Positions 17,809-27,545 are shown, counted from the stretch's first letter. The stretch is DNA of 39,353 nt from an uncultured Alphaproteobacteria bacterium (GCA_903837555.1 CAILUV010000008.1:1-39353), one strand, 5' to 3'. Made by a program: numbers and translations. Notes: generated by a model not told the origin, from the sequence alone.

Positions 17809-19590
17809 ATGATCCGTTTTCTCGGCTGGGGCCGCTCCATCGTGATGTCGGTGGTCAATGGCATCGCGCGCGCAGTGGTGGCGCTGGTTCTGCTGCTGGT
17901 TGGGTTGCTGATTTTTTCGCTCGCCTGGGGTGACGGCCAGCCGCGCAACATGGTGCTGGCGCTGGACCTGCGCGAACCCATCGCCGATTCCAGCGCGTCG
18001 GCGGGCACGTTGTTCACGCCGCGCCGCGTGACAGTGATGGAGATCGTGCTGGGGCTGGAAACTGCGGGGCGCGATGCCCGCGTCAAAGGCGTGGTGATGA
18101 AGCTGGGCTATGGCGCCCTGTCCACTGCCGAAGGCCAGGAAATCGCCGCCGCCATCGAACGGTTCCGCGGACGGGGCAAGTTCGTGATTGCCCAGACCAC
18201 GGCATTCTTCGGCGCGGGCCTTGGCGACTATGTCGCCGCCAGCGCCGCCAACGAGATATGGATGCAGCCCAAAAGTCCCTTCACGCCTTCGGGCGCGGGC
18301 GGCGGCAACCTGTTCCTGCGCGGGGTGCTCGACAAGATCGAAGCCCAGCCCCAGATCGTGAAGCGCGCCGAATATAAAAGCGCCGCCGACACCTTCATGG
18401 AAAAGCAGATGACCCCCGCCGACCGCGAACAGACCATGCGGTTGATGCAGTCGGTTTACGATTCTGCGGTGGGGCTGGTGGCCAAGAATCGCAAGCTGGA
18501 CCGCGATGTGGTGGCGGCGGCGCTGGAGGCCAGCCCGCAATTTGCCGAAGATGTGTTCAGCAAGAAGCTGATCGACCGGATCGGCTATGACGACCAGGCG
18601 ACTGCCGCCGCCGATGCCCGCGCGGGTGCCGGCGTGAAGACCATCAAGTTCATGACCTATGTGCGCGACGCCGCCAAGCCGATGGGCGACGCCAATATCG
18701 CCATCGTCCAGGCGGCGGGTGAAATCCGCGACGGCACCGCCAAGGATTCGCTGCTGGGCGCCAGCCCCGGCATCGCCAGCGATGACCTGTCCGAAGCGAT
18801 CCGCCAAGCGACGCGCGACAAGGCCATCAAGGCCATCGTGCTGCGGGTGGATTCGCCCGGCGGATCGGTCACCGCCTCAGACCAGATCCTGCATGCTGTG
18901 ATGGGCGCGCAGAAAGCGGGCAAGCCGGTGGTGGTCAGCATGGGCGGCGTGGTGGCCTCGGGCGGCTATTTCATCTCCACCACCGCCAACCGCATCGTTG
19001 CCCAGCCCGGCACCATTACCGGTTCCATCGGCGTGCTGACGGGCAAGGTGTCGTTCGACAAGACGCTGGCGCTGGTCGGCGCCAATGCCGAGCAGCTTTC
19101 GGTCGGCAAGAACGCGCTGATGAATTCGCCGCTGTCGCCGTACACGCCCGAGCAGCTCGAAATCCTCAATCGCCAGGCCGACGCGGTCTATGAAGACTTC
19201 ACCGCCAAGGTGGCGGCGGGCCGCAAGCTGCCGCTTCCCAAGGTGAAGGAGGTAGCGCGGGGCCGGGTCTGGTCGGGGAGCGATGCCCAGAGCCACGGGC
19301 TGGTCGACAGGCTGGGGGGCTTCTGGACGGCCGCCGGCGAGGCGGCCGCGCTGGCCAAGGTCCCGGCCGGGCAGGTGGTGTTCAAAACCTATCCCCGACG
19401 GACGGGGGTTCTGGGCAGCCTGTCGCGCCTAATGGGCGACATGGACGCCAGCCTGGGCCTGCTGGGCCGAATCGAATCGCTGCTGAACCTGCCCGCCCTG
19501 CAGGCCTTGCTGGGGGGGATTTCGGAGCTGCCGGCGGGCGGGGTACAGGGCGGAATCAGCCTCAAAGCGGCACAACTCCCAGAACCGTGA
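17809..19590 (+). CDS. sppA: Signal peptide peptidase SppA, 67 kDa type
   Basis: A 593-residue double-domain S49 peptidase of the inner membrane that degrades cleaved signal peptides on the periplasmic side. ATG at 17809 has an AGGA site; upstream codons in the same frame lack one. One membrane helix spans about residues 20-40 (ARAVVALVLLLVGLLIFSLA). The Ser/Lys dyad is split across the two domains as in E. coli: K190 in KRAEYKSAAD (E. coli Lys209) and S384 in MGGVVASGGYFIS (E. coli Ser409). IVLRVDSPGGSVTASDQI and TGSIGVLTGK are the family core. The C-terminal 70 residues are variable. It stands alone between the csbD terminator and the xseB promoter. Confidence 0.94.
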   Translation: MIRFLGWGRSIVMSVVNGIARAVVALVLLLVGLLIFSLAWGDGQPRNMVLALDLREPIADSSASAGTLFTPRRVTVMEIVLGLETAGRDARVKGVVMKLGYGALSTAEGQEIAAAIERFRGRGKFVIAQTTAFFGAGLGDYVAASAANEIWMQPKSPFTPSGAGGGNLFLRGVLDKIEAQPQIVKRAEYKSAADTFMEKQMTPADREQTMRLMQSVYDSAVGLVAKNRKLDRDVVAAALEASPQFAEDVFSKKLIDRIGYDDQATAAADARAGAGVKTIKFMTYVRDAAKPMGDANIAIVQAAGEIRDGTAKDSLLGASPGIASDDLSEAIRQATRDKAIKAIVLRVDSPGGSVTASDQILHAVMGAQKAGKPVVVSMGGVVASGGYFISTTANRIVAQPGTITGSIGVLTGKVSFDKTLALVGANAEQLSVGKNALMNSPLSPYTPEQLEILNRQADAVYEDFTAKVAAGRKLPLPKVKEVARGRVWSGSDAQSHGLVDRLGGFWTAAGEAAALAKVPAGQVVFKTYPRRTGVLGSLSRLMGDMDASLGLLGRIESLLNLPALQALLGGISELPAGGVQGGISLKAAQLPEP

Positions 19591-19632
19591 CAAACCGGGC
19601 ACAACTGCGTTTCGCAATTGCAACGAAACCGC

Positions 19633-19660
19633 TTGTCCCAAGGGGTCATTAAACTATAAT
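19633..19660 (+). promoter_or_regulatory. Sigma-70-type promoter for xseB-dxs
   Basis: TTGTCC (19633-19638), a 16-base spacer and a perfect TATAAT (19655-19660) give the best housekeeping promoter in the window, with transcription expected near 19667. Just upstream, GTTTCG (19609-19614) and CGAAAC (19624-19629) form a 6-bp inverted repeat that may be a weak sppA terminator or an operator. Confidence 0.65.
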
Positions 19661-19704
19661 TTCTGGCGTGCGGGGGCGCGAAACCGGCTCGGGAAACACC
19701 ATGG

Positions 19705-20013
19705 GTGGGACCGCTGGTTTCGGGGCTTTTGCTGAACCGTTATGCCTGCTGGAGACGAGCCATTCCCCCTGCCGCAAAAGCTGCCGCCGTCGACGAACTT
19801 CCGTTCGAAGGCGCGCTCAAGGAGCTCGAAGCCATCGTCTCCCGTCTGGAGCAGGGCGAAGTGGATCTGGAAGATTCCATCGCGCTGTACGAACGCGGCC
19901 AGGCGCTGAAGGCGCACTGCGAAAAGAAACTGAAGTCGGCGGAAGGCCGGCTGGAAAAAATCGTGATGGGCGCCGCTGGTCCCCAGATCGGCGAGAGCAT
20001 GGAAACCGTCTGA
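19705..20013 (+). CDS. xseB: Exodeoxyribonuclease VII small subunit
   Basis: The XseB helical hairpin is clear: [39 protein letters not shown] and [16 protein letters not shown]. With XseA (elsewhere) it forms exonuclease VII, which degrades single-stranded DNA. The start is unclear. In this frame there is only GTG at 19705 (giving an unusual [17 protein letters not shown] leader). ATG at 19742 in another frame reads MPAGDEPFP and would join this frame if one C were added to the C-run at 19768-19772, giving a typical XseB N terminus. The stop overlaps the dxs start (TGATG), so translation is coupled. Confidence 0.85.
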   Translation: MGPLVSGLLLNRYACWRRAIPPAAKAAAVDELPFEGALKELEAIVSRLEQGEVDLEDSIALYERGQALKAHCEKKLKSAEGRLEKIVMGAAGPQIGESMETV

Positions 20014-21944
20014 TGAACATTCCCAACACCAAGACGCCGCTGCTGGATCAGGTGGACCTGCCCGAAGACCTGCGCAAGCTGGAGAAGTGGCAGCTGCGCC
20101 AGTTCGCCGACGAGCTGCGCACCGACCTGATCGACATCGTCTCGGTCACTGGCGGCCATTTCGGCGCCGGCCTGGGCGTGGTCGAGCTGACCACCGCCTT
20201 GCACTATGTGTTCAAGACGCCGGACGACCGTATCATCTGGGACGTCGGCCATCAGGCCTATCCGCACAAGATCCTCACCGGCCGCCGCAGCCGCATGCGC
20301 ACCCTGCGCCAGGGCGGCGGTCTGTCCGGTTTCACCAAGCGTTCGGAGAGCGAATACGATCCGTTCGGCGCGGCCCATTCCTCGACCTCGATTTCCGCCG
20401 GCCTGGGCATGGCGGTGGCGCGCGACCTCAAGGGCGGCGACAACAATGTCATCGCGGTAATCGGCGACGGCTCGATGAGCGCTGGCATGGCCTATGAGGC
20501 CATGAACAATGCCGGCGCCCACAAGAACCGGCTGATCGTCATCCTGAACGACAATGACATGTCCATCGCCCCGCCGGTCGGCGCGATGAGCGCCTATCTG
20601 GCGCGCCTGGTGTCGTCGCGTCCCTATACCGGCATCCGCAATGTCGCCAAGCGGCTGGCGCGCAAGATGCTGCCGCGCGGGTTGTTCAAGGTTGCCCAGC
20701 GCACGGAAGAATATGCCCGTGGCATGGCCATGGGCGGCACGCTGTTCGAGGAAATCGGCTTCTTCTATGTCGGCCCGATCGACGGCCACAATCTGGATCA
20801 CCTGATCCCGGTGCTGGAGAATGTTCGCGACACGATGCGCGGTCCGGTGCTGGTGCATGTCGTGACCAAGAAGGGCCATGGCTACGCCCCGGCGGAAGCC
20901 GCGCCCGACAAGTATCACGCTGTCGCGAAGTTCACCGTGCTGACGGGCGAGCAGGCAAAGTCCACGCCCAAGGCGCCGCAGTATCAGAAGGTGTTCGGCG
21001 AAGCCCTGATCGCGGAAGCCAAGAAAGACAGCAGCATCATTGCCATCACCGCCGCCATGCCCTCGGGCACGGGCGTCGATCTGTTCGGCAAGGCTTTCCC
21101 CGAGCGCACCTTTGACGTCGGCATCGCCGAGCAGCATGGCGTGACGTTTGCGGCGGGCCTGGCGACCGAGGGCATGAAGCCCTTCTGCGCCATCTATTCG
21201 ACCTTCCTGCAGCGCGCCTATGACCAGGTGGTGCATGACGTGGCGATCCAGTCGCTGCCGGTGCGCTTTGCCATGGACCGTGCCGGCCTGGTGGGCGCTG
21301 ACGGTTCGACCCATGCCGGTTCGTTCGACATCGCCTATCTGGCGACGCTGCCGAACTTCGTAATCATGGCGCCGTCGGATGAAGCCGAACTGGTGAACAT
21401 GGTGGCGACCTGCGTCGCCATCAACGACCGCCCCAGCGCCATCCGCTATCCGCGCGGCGAGGGCACGGGCGTGATGCGCCCCACCGAAGGCGTGCCGCTG
21501 GAAATCGGCAAAGGGCGTATTGTCAAAGAGGGTTCCGGGATCACCATTCTGAACTTCGGCACCCGCATGACCCAGGTTCTGCTGGCCGCCGAACGCATGG
21601 CCGCCTATGGCCTGTCGCTGACCATCGCCGACGCCCGCTTTGCCAAGCCGCTGGATACCGACATGATCCGCCGCCTGGCCAAGGAACATGAGGTGTTCAT
21701 CACCATCGAAGAAGGCGCCGCCGGCGGCTTCGGCGCGCATGTGATGCACTTCATGGCCCATGACGGCCTGCTGGATCGCGGAATCAAGGTACGGCCCATG
21801 ACCCTGCCGGATATCTTCCAGGACCATGATACCCCCGAGAAGATGTACCAGCAGGCCGGCCTGGATGCCGATGGCATCGTTTCCACCGCGTTGAAGGCTC
21901 TGGGCCGCGTGGAAGATGCCGCGCGTGTCGGCAATATCGCCTAG
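20013..21944 (+). CDS. dxs: 1-deoxy-D-xylulose-5-phosphate synthase
   Basis: A 643-residue thiamine-diphosphate enzyme catalysing the first step of the MEP isoprenoid pathway, pyruvate plus glyceraldehyde 3-phosphate to DXP. Full family length. Visible parts are [20 protein letters not shown] near residue 46, [17 protein letters not shown], the ThDP/Mg motif [33 protein letters not shown], the C-terminal-half start [15 protein letters not shown] and [15 protein letters not shown]. The frame stays open about 345 bases upstream across xseB, but that is overlap noise. It is coupled to xseB and overlaps the downstream methyltransferase gene by 29 bases. Confidence 0.96.
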   Translation: MNIPNTKTPLLDQVDLPEDLRKLEKWQLRQFADELRTDLIDIVSVTGGHFGAGLGVVELTTALHYVFKTPDDRIIWDVGHQAYPHKILTGRRSRMRTLRQGGGLSGFTKRSESEYDPFGAAHSSTSISAGLGMAVARDLKGGDNNVIAVIGDGSMSAGMAYEAMNNAGAHKNRLIVILNDNDMSIAPPVGAMSAYLARLVSSRPYTGIRNVAKRLARKMLPRGLFKVAQRTEEYARGMAMGGTLFEEIGFFYVGPIDGHNLDHLIPVLENVRDTMRGPVLVHVVTKKGHGYAPAEAAPDKYHAVAKFTVLTGEQAKSTPKAPQYQKVFGEALIAEAKKDSSIIAITAAMPSGTGVDLFGKAFPERTFDVGIAEQHGVTFAAGLATEGMKPFCAIYSTFLQRAYDQVVHDVAIQSLPVRFAMDRAGLVGADGSTHAGSFDIAYLATLPNFVIMAPSDEAELVNMVATCVAINDRPSAIRYPRGEGTGVMRPTEGVPLEIGKGRIVKEGSGITILNFGTRMTQVLLAAERMAAYGLSLTIADARFAKPLDTDMIRRLAKEHEVFITIEEGAAGGFGAHVMHFMAHDGLLDRGIKVRPMTLPDIFQDHDTPEKMYQQAGLDADGIVSTALKALGRVEDAARVGNIA

Positions 21945-22980
21945 TCAAACCTGTCGCCATTTCGGTGCATGCGGCGGCTGTTCGCTGCAGCACCTTTCCC
22001 CTGCCGACTATGCGGCAGGCAAGCGCGCTGCCGTCCAGCACGCGCTGATGCAGGCCGGTGTCACCGCCGAAGTGTTGGCGCCCATCATCGTGCCGCCCCA
22101 TTCGCGCCGCCGCGCCGCGCTCGAGATCTCGTGTGGTGAAATCGGTTTTCACGCGGTCAAAAGCCACGAGATCGTGGACATGCGCGAGTGTCTGATACTG
22201 ACGCGCGGCCTGTTCGCGCTGGTGCAGCAGTTGCGCAGCCGGTTTGGCTTCCTCAAGGCGCCGGCCGATCTTCATGTCACCGAAACGCTGACCGGCTTCG
22301 ACCTGGGCGTCCGCAGTCCGCAAAAACTCAACCCGCAGATGAGTGCTGATCTGGCCGGAGCGGTGGCGGGACTGGGTATCGTCCGCGTCAGTTTTAACAA
22401 TGCCCTGGTGCTGGAAAGCGCTCCGCCGCAGGTGGAAGTCGGCGGGGTGCGTGTGCATTTGCCGCCCTATTCCTTCCTGCAATCCACCCTCGAAGGCGAG
22501 GCCGTGCTGCAGGAGCGCGTGCGCAAGATCGTGGGCAAGGCCAAGCTGGTGGCTGATCTGTTCAGCGGCGTGGGCACGTTCGCCTTGCCGCTGGCGAAGA
22601 AGGCCAGGGTCCATGCTGTGGAGCAGGATGCGCTCGCCCTGGCGGCGCTGGCGGAAGCGGCCAAGTCGCCCGGCCTCAAGCCCGTCACCACCGAGCGGCG
22701 CGACCTGTTCAAGCTGCCGCTGACGCTGCCCGAACTGAACAGCTATGACGCGGTGGTGCTGGACCCGCCCCGGGCGGGCGCGGAAGCCCAGGTCCGCCAA
22801 TTGGCCAAGTCCCGTGTGCCCGTGATCGCCTATGTTTCGTGCAATGCGGCCAGTTTCGCCCGCGACGCCGCCATTCTGGTCCAAGGCGGGTACCGGTTGG
22901 GTCCGGTGACGCCGATAGACCAATTCCTCTGGTCGTCGCATATTGAGCTAGTTGCGGCCTTTGTCAGGAACAAGCGATGA
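21916..22980 (+). CDS. RNA (uracil-C5)-methyltransferase, short RumA/RlmD-like form
   Basis: A 354-residue SAM-dependent m5U methyltransferase. An N-terminal iron-sulfur site is formed by C13, C19 and C22 ([10 protein letters not shown]) and C92 (MRECLIL). The SAM fold shows [17 protein letters not shown] and [11 protein letters not shown], the catalytic Cys309 is in [12 protein letters not shown], and the general base E344 in SSHIELVA. It lacks the N-terminal TRAM RNA-binding domain found in E. coli RlmD and starts almost at the cluster, so the target (23S rRNA uridine is likely) is inferred. It overlaps dxs by 29 bases and the C13 protease gene by ATGA. Confidence 0.88.
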   Translation: MPRVSAISPSQTCRHFGACGGCSLQHLSPADYAAGKRAAVQHALMQAGVTAEVLAPIIVPPHSRRRAALEISCGEIGFHAVKSHEIVDMRECLILTRGLFALVQQLRSRFGFLKAPADLHVTETLTGFDLGVRSPQKLNPQMSADLAGAVAGLGIVRVSFNNALVLESAPPQVEVGGVRVHLPPYSFLQSTLEGEAVLQERVRKIVGKAKLVADLFSGVGTFALPLAKKARVHAVEQDALALAALAEAAKSPGLKPVTTERRDLFKLPLTLPELNSYDAVVLDPPRAGAEAQVRQLAKSRVPVIAYVSCNAASFARDAAILVQGGYRLGPVTPIDQFLWSSHIELVAAFVRNKR

Positions 22981-23705
22981 AACGCCTTCTGGCAGTTCTG
23001 GGATTTGTGCTGTTGCCCTCTGTTTTTTGGGGGGCGGCGCAGGCGCAGGATTTCTCCAAATGGGCGGTTCTGGTTGTGGCCGGCGACAACCGCGCCCAGA
23101 ATGGCGGGCCCACTAAAGTGTTCGACAATGCCCGCAAGGATTTGGTGAAGGCTTTCACCGGCCTGGGCTTTGCGCCGGGCAATATCGAGCAGTTCGCGGT
23201 CAATCACGACGCCACGGCGCGTCCCGCCGACATGGGCTCCATCGCGGGTGCGTTTTGGGACTTGTCGAACCGCGCCCCGCAGGGATGCCTGATCTATTTC
23301 ACCTCCCATGGCGTGCCCGAAGGCATCGGCGTGGGCAAGGATGTCGTGTCGCCCGAAAAAGTGGCGGCCATGGTCAACAACAGTTGCGGCGACAAGCCGG
23401 CGGTAGTCGTGATGTCGGCCTGCTATTCGGGCGTGTTCGTTCCGGCGCTGGCGCGCGATAGCCGCATCGTGATCACGGCGGCGCGCGCCGACCGCGCCAG
23501 CTTTGGCTGCGGCGAGCTCGACCAGTTCACCTATTTCGACGACTGCTTCCTGCGCGCGCTGCCCAAGGCCGAAGACTTTGCCGGCCTGGGCGGGCTGGTG
23601 CAGCAATGCGTGGCCTTCCGCGAAAAGCAGATGAAGGCCGAACCGGCGTCGGAACCGCAAGTCAGCATCGGATCGAAGGTGACGTTCACGCTGCGGTGGA
23701 AATGA
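22977..23705 (+). CDS. Exported C13 (legumain-like) cysteine peptidase
   Basis: A 242-residue protein with a signal peptide (RLLAVLGFVLLPSVFWGAAQA) and a caspase-like fold domain of peptidase family C13. The dyad is visible: H111 in LIYFTSHGVPEGIGV and C149 in VVVMSACYSGVFVPAL. The WAVLVVAGDNRAQNGG strand and the DNARKDLVKAFTGLGF helix are also family features. C13 includes legumain (asparaginyl endopeptidase) and GPI transamidase; bacterial members are periplasmic or membrane proteins of unknown substrate. Four or more extra cysteines may form disulfides. ATGA overlap with the methyltransferase gene and 41 bases to the quinoprotein gene suggest one transcript. Confidence 0.85.
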   Translation: MKRLLAVLGFVLLPSVFWGAAQAQDFSKWAVLVVAGDNRAQNGGPTKVFDNARKDLVKAFTGLGFAPGNIEQFAVNHDATARPADMGSIAGAFWDLSNRAPQGCLIYFTSHGVPEGIGVGKDVVSPEKVAAMVNNSCGDKPAVVVMSACYSGVFVPALARDSRIVITAARADRASFGCGELDQFTYFDDCFLRALPKAEDFAGLGGLVQQCVAFREKQMKAEPASEPQVSIGSKVTFTLRWK

Positions 23706-23746
23706 GCAGCGCTCGCCGCCAAACAACAACAATTCGAAGGATGGTC

Positions 23747-25705
23747 ATGAAAAAACGCGCGGCAGGGATCGTGGTATTGGTGGGCATAGGCCTGCTCAGC
23801 GGGGCGACGGCGCAGCCAACCGGTACCGACTGGAAAGACTGGGGCGGCACCGGCGCACGCATGAACTATTCGTCCCTGAACCAGATCACCGCCGCCAATG
23901 TCGCTGATCTGAAGCCGGTCTGGGTCTGGGACAGCGGCAAGTTCGGCCGTACCTGGCAGACCAGGCCGCTGATGATCGACGGGCTTCTCTATTTTACCGA
24001 AAGCCAGTCGGGCGACATCATCGCCATGCAGCCGGAGTCCGGCAAGCTCGTCTGGCGGACCAAGCCGCCCGTCACGGTGGGCGCGGGCGTTAACCGCCGC
24101 GCCTTGGCCTATTGGGCCGGCGACGGCGCCATGAAACCGCGCATCGTGGCGATCTGGGGGCATGTGATGTACGGCTTCGATTTGAAGACTGGCCATCCGT
24201 CTTCCGACTGGCCGGAAACAGGCCTCGATATCGGTCTGCCCAATCCGGCCGAAGGCGGAAAGATCGGCGGCGGTGTCCAGTCCAACGCACCACCCATCAT
24301 CTACAAGAACCTGATCATCACCATGGGCGCCACCGGCTTCCTGCCGCCGCCGGCCCAGCCCGCCGATCCCCATGCCAACGATCTGCGCACCGGCAAGCTG
24401 GTCTGGACCGCGCGCATCATCCCGGGTGCCAACGAAGCGGGCGGCGACAGCTGGGGACCCGAAACGCAGAATGTGGTGAGCATGGGCGGCTGGGGGCATA
24501 TGGCGCTGGATGAAGCCAGCGGCACGGTCTATGTCCCCACCGATTCCCCCAGTCCCGATTATGTCGGCATCTGGCGTCCGGGCGACAATGCCGGCTCCAG
24601 CTCGACCGTGGCGGTTGATGCGGCCACCGGCAAAGTGAAGTGGCGTTTTCAGGAACATCGCCACGGCATCTACGACCTGGATACCAACGCCGCGCCATCG
24701 CCGTTGACCGTCACCAAGGATGGTAAGCGCGTGAAAGTCGTGGTGCAGCCCACCAAGCAGGCGATGATCTGGATACTGGATGCGGCGACGGGCAAGCCGG
24801 TCCATCCCTGGGAAGAGAGGCCGGTGGCGCAGAGCCAGATTCCGGGTGAAAAATCATCGCCCACCCAGCCTTTCACCATCCTGCCGCCGCCGCTGATCCC
24901 CGCGACGGTGAAGCGTGCCGAGCTCAGCCAGCTTTCGCCGCAGGCCAATGAGGAATGCAAGGCGCTGTTCGACGAGCGCAAGCTTTCCGATGTCGGGCCT
25001 TTCTCGGTTCCTGTCGGGGGTGGGGCGTGGGCGCTCAACAGCATCGGCGCCATCGGCGGCATGGATTGGGGTGGCGTCTCGATCGATCCGCAGAACGGAA
25101 TTGCCTTCGCCACTGTCACCAACATGCCCACCATGATTACGGTGACCCCTACATCGAGCGGCGTGAAGGGCAATGGCGGGCTTCACTCCAATGTTGGCAA
25201 TGTCCGGTTTCACGACAAGGGTGGCCGCAGCTGCAATGGCGGCAAGCAGGGCGAACTGGTTGCCGTCAATCTGGGAACGGGCCAGATCGCCTGGCGCGTG
25301 CCGTTGGGCTCGCTGGAAAGCGAGTATGGTTCAGGCGCAAAGGATATGGGCGCGGCCGCCATCGCCCCCACCTTGGCGACGCGCGGCGGCGTCGTCTTCG
25401 CAGCCCCGTCCGATGACCATTTTTACGCCCATGACGCGCGCACCGGCCGCCAGTTGTGGAAAATGAGGATGCCGGCGTCTTCCGATGCGGGGCCGATGAC
25501 CTATATGGGCAAGGATGGCCGCCAGTATGTGGTCATCGCCGCAGACGGGCAGGGCAATGCGCGCCGTCCGTCGCCGCGGGAAAATTCGGTCTATCGCCAG
25601 ACGCTGATCGCCTTTGCGCTGCCCAAACCGGGAGAGAAGGCGGTGGACATCACCGGGCTCTATCCCGCCCGCACGCAGGGGCCGGGGCCCTGGCCGCCGC
25701 AGTAA
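23747..25705 (+). CDS. Exported PQQ-dependent dehydrogenase-like protein (copy 3)
   Basis: A 652-residue eight-bladed quinoprotein. ATG at 23747 with AAGGA 5 bases upstream begins a signal peptide (KKRAAGIVVLVGIGLLSGA, cleavage near TAQ); ATG at 23741 is also in frame. HRHGIYDLDTNAAPSPL and QPTKQAMIWILDAATGKP preserve the D310-K337 pair with the same 27-residue spacing as the two minus-strand paralogues, so PQQ binding and catalysis are likely kept. It is clearly more divergent from them than they are from each other. No haem-binding CxxCH or membrane domain. The family resemblance is to glucose/quinate dehydrogenases; substrate unknown. A hairpin cluster follows the stop. Confidence 0.88.
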   Translation: MKKRAAGIVVLVGIGLLSGATAQPTGTDWKDWGGTGARMNYSSLNQITAANVADLKPVWVWDSGKFGRTWQTRPLMIDGLLYFTESQSGDIIAMQPESGKLVWRTKPPVTVGAGVNRRALAYWAGDGAMKPRIVAIWGHVMYGFDLKTGHPSSDWPETGLDIGLPNPAEGGKIGGGVQSNAPPIIYKNLIITMGATGFLPPPAQPADPHANDLRTGKLVWTARIIPGANEAGGDSWGPETQNVVSMGGWGHMALDEASGTVYVPTDSPSPDYVGIWRPGDNAGSSSTVAVDAATGKVKWRFQEHRHGIYDLDTNAAPSPLTVTKDGKRVKVVVQPTKQAMIWILDAATGKPVHPWEERPVAQSQIPGEKSSPTQPFTILPPPLIPATVKRAELSQLSPQANEECKALFDERKLSDVGPFSVPVGGGAWALNSIGAIGGMDWGGVSIDPQNGIAFATVTNMPTMITVTPTSSGVKGNGGLHSNVGNVRFHDKGGRSCNGGKQGELVAVNLGTGQIAWRVPLGSLESEYGSGAKDMGAAAIAPTLATRGGVVFAAPSDDHFYAHDARTGRQLWKMRMPASSDAGPMTYMGKDGRQYVVIAADGQGNARRPSPRENSVYRQTLIAFALPKPGEKAVDITGLYPARTQGPGPWPPQ

Positions 25706-25754
25706 CAGAGGTTTTTCGCCCGGCGGCTCGCCCAAGCTCGCGGCGTTCGTCGCT

Positions 25755-25795
25755 CGAAACGGTCCACTGGACCGTTTCGTAGGCCTTCGGCCTAC
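25755..25795. repeat. Two adjacent perfect hairpins between convergent genes
   Basis: CGAAACGGTCCA (25755-25766) and TGGACCGTTTCG (25768-25779) are 12-base arms around one base; GTAGGCC (25779-25785) and GGCCTAC (25789-25795) are 7-base arms around TTC. The upstream sequence from 25720 is also dyad-rich. No T-run follows. The pair resembles an interspersed palindromic (REP-like) unit and may also stop transcription from both the quinoprotein and aroC genes. Confidence 0.5.
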
Positions 25796-25801
25796 CGCTT
25801 C

Positions 25802-26902
25802 TCACCCAACTTGCCCGCGGTGGCGCAAGGCCTGATCGGCCAGCACGCAGGCCATCATCGCTTCGCCCACCGGCACGGCGCGGATGCCGACGCAAGGGTC
25901 ATGACGGCCCTTGGTGATGATGTCGGCTTCGGCGCCCGCCCGGTCGATGGTCTTGCGCGGCGACAGGATCGATGACGTCGGCTTGACCGCGAAACGCGCC
26001 ACGATGGGCTGTCCGGTGGAAATGCCGCCCAGAATGCCGCCGGCATGGTTGGCGAGGAATTCCGGCTTGCCGTCCGCACCCATGCGCATTTCGTCGGCAT
26101 TCTCTTCGCCGGTCATGGCGGCGGTGGCGAAACCGTCGCCGATCTCCACGCCCTTGACCGCGTTGATGCTCATCAGGGCGCTGGCCAGTTCATTGTCCAT
26201 CTTGGCATAGACCGGCGCGCCCAGGCCGGCGGGAATGCCTTCCGCCACCACTTCGATGATGGCGCCGACGGATGACCCGTTTTTCCGGATGCCTTCCAGA
26301 TAGGTTTCCCATTCCACAGCCGCCTTGGCGTCCGGGCAGAAGAACGGGTTGGCGTTCACCGCGTCCCAGGACCAGTTGGCGCGAACGATCTTCTGCGTGC
26401 CCATCTGCACCAGCGCGCCGCGGATGGTGACTTTGCCGTACAGCTTTTCCAGAACCTTGCGGGCGATGGCGCCAGCGGCGACGCGGGTGGCGGTTTCGCG
26501 CGCGCTCTGGCGGCCGCCGCCACGATAATCACGCACGCCATACTTGGCGTCATAGGTGTAATCGGCATGGCCGGGACGAAACTTGTCACGGATGTCGCCG
26601 TAATCCTTGGAGCGCTGGTCGGTATTCTCGATCAGCAGCCCAATGGGCGTGCCGGTGGTGAGCTGTGCCGCCATGCGCTCGTCCTGGAACACGCCCGACA
26701 GGATTTTCACCGCATCGGCTTCCTGGCGCTGGGTGACGAACTTGCTCTGGCCCGGGCGGCGCTTGTCCAGCCAGGGCTGGATATCCGCTTCGGTCAGTTC
26801 GATGCCCGGCGGGCAACCATCGACCACGCAGCCGATCGCCGGCCCATGGCTTTCGCCGAAGGTGGTGACGCGGAACAGGTGACCAAATGTGTTGTGCGAC
26901 AT
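25802..26902 (-). CDS. aroC: Chorismate synthase
   Basis: A 366-residue enzyme making chorismate from EPSP with reduced FMN, the last step of the shikimate pathway. Signature stretches are [18 protein letters not shown] (residues 17-34), [38 protein letters not shown] (flavin/substrate-binding arginines), [36 protein letters not shown] and [18 protein letters not shown]. It is full length and bifunctional-type features are absent. It is the last gene of the minus-strand fabI - phosphatase - aroC run, 37 bases after the phosphatase stop. Confidence 0.97.
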   Translation of the reverse strand: MSHNTFGHLFRVTTFGESHGPAIGCVVDGCPPGIELTEADIQPWLDKRRPGQSKFVTQRQEADAVKILSGVFQDERMAAQLTTGTPIGLLIENTDQRSKDYGDIRDKFRPGHADYTYDAKYGVRDYRGGGRQSARETATRVAAGAIARKVLEKLYGKVTIRGALVQMGTQKIVRANWSWDAVNANPFFCPDAKAAVEWETYLEGIRKNGSSVGAIIEVVAEGIPAGLGAPVYAKMDNELASALMSINAVKGVEIGDGFATAAMTGEENADEMRMGADGKPEFLANHAGGILGGISTGQPIVARFAVKPTSSILSPRKTIDRAGAEADIITKGRHDPCVGIRAVPVGEAMMACVLADQALRHRGQVG

Positions 26903-26939
26903 GGGCTGGGATTACAGCGATTTGGCGCTACGGTCCAGT

Positions 26940-27545
26940 TTACGGGTCTAAACGAACGACTTCCGTGCCCCGGACGCGGAAAACCACACCCTGCGGCTCG
27001 TCCAGGGCGCTCATGGCCCGCCAGTCCAGCCCCGCCAGCAGGCCCCGCAAGATGCGGGTGGTGGCGCCATGGCTGATGGCAAAGGTGTGCTGTTCAAGGC
27101 CGCCCAGCCAGTCGCTCACGCGGGCTGCGACTTCGGCGTAATTCTCGCCGCCCGGCACCCGCACATGCCATTTGTCGTCGCCGCGCTGGGCAAAGAGGGT
27201 CGGGCTCTGGGCGCGGGCTTCCTCGTCGGTGAGCTGATCCCAGCTCCCCAGATTGATTTCCTTCAGCCGGTTGTCGGTGGAAAAGCCATCGGGCGGCAAC
27301 CCCATCGTGGTGCGGGCGATCTTCATGGTGGTTACCGCGCGCGCCAGCGGGCTGGATACGAAGGCATAGCCTTCTGCCATTCCCAGTTCACGCTTCAGGA
27401 TGCGGCCGACCTGTGCCGCCTGTTCAAGACCCAGCGCCGTTAGCGGCGTGTCCTTGTAGCTGGAGAAACGCCTCTCGACATTGGCCTGGGTCTGGCCGTG
27501 GCGCGCGAAATACAGCGTGCGCCCAGGGGCGAGCTTAAGCCCCAT
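26940..27545 (-). CDS. Histidine phosphatase (phosphoglycerate-mutase-like) family protein
   Basis: A 201-residue branch-1 histidine phosphatase. The phosphorylated histidine is H16 in LYFARHGQTQAN, SSPLARAVTTMKIA is the second phosphate-binding arginine region, and TFAISHGATTRILRG holds the second catalytic histidine near residue 159. Such proteins are often annotated as phosphoglycerate mutase, but most short bacterial forms are phosphatases with varied substrates. The start overlaps the end of fabI by 11 bases, indicating coupled translation; the fabI-phosphatase-aroC order is a recurring alphaproteobacterial arrangement. Confidence 0.9.
   Translation of the reverse strand: MGLKLAPGRTLYFARHGQTQANVERRFSSYKDTPLTALGLEQAAQVGRILKRELGMAEGYAFVSSPLARAVTTMKIARTTMGLPPDGFSTDNRLKEINLGSWDQLTDEEARAQSPTLFAQRGDDKWHVRVPGGENYAEVAARVSDWLGGLEQHTFAISHGATTRILRGLLAGLDWRAMSALDEPQGVVFRVRGTEVVRLDP

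Noticed and set aside
19668-20012. N-terminal extension of dxs in frame across xseB
   Set aside because: Arg/Ser-rich translation unlike any DXS; the XseB frame explains the region and ATG 20013 gives the normal DXS start.
19740-21827. A 695-codon minus-strand open frame antisense to xseB and dxs
   Set aside because: Shadow of dxs codon bias; the sequence is low-complexity Arg/His/Gly-rich.
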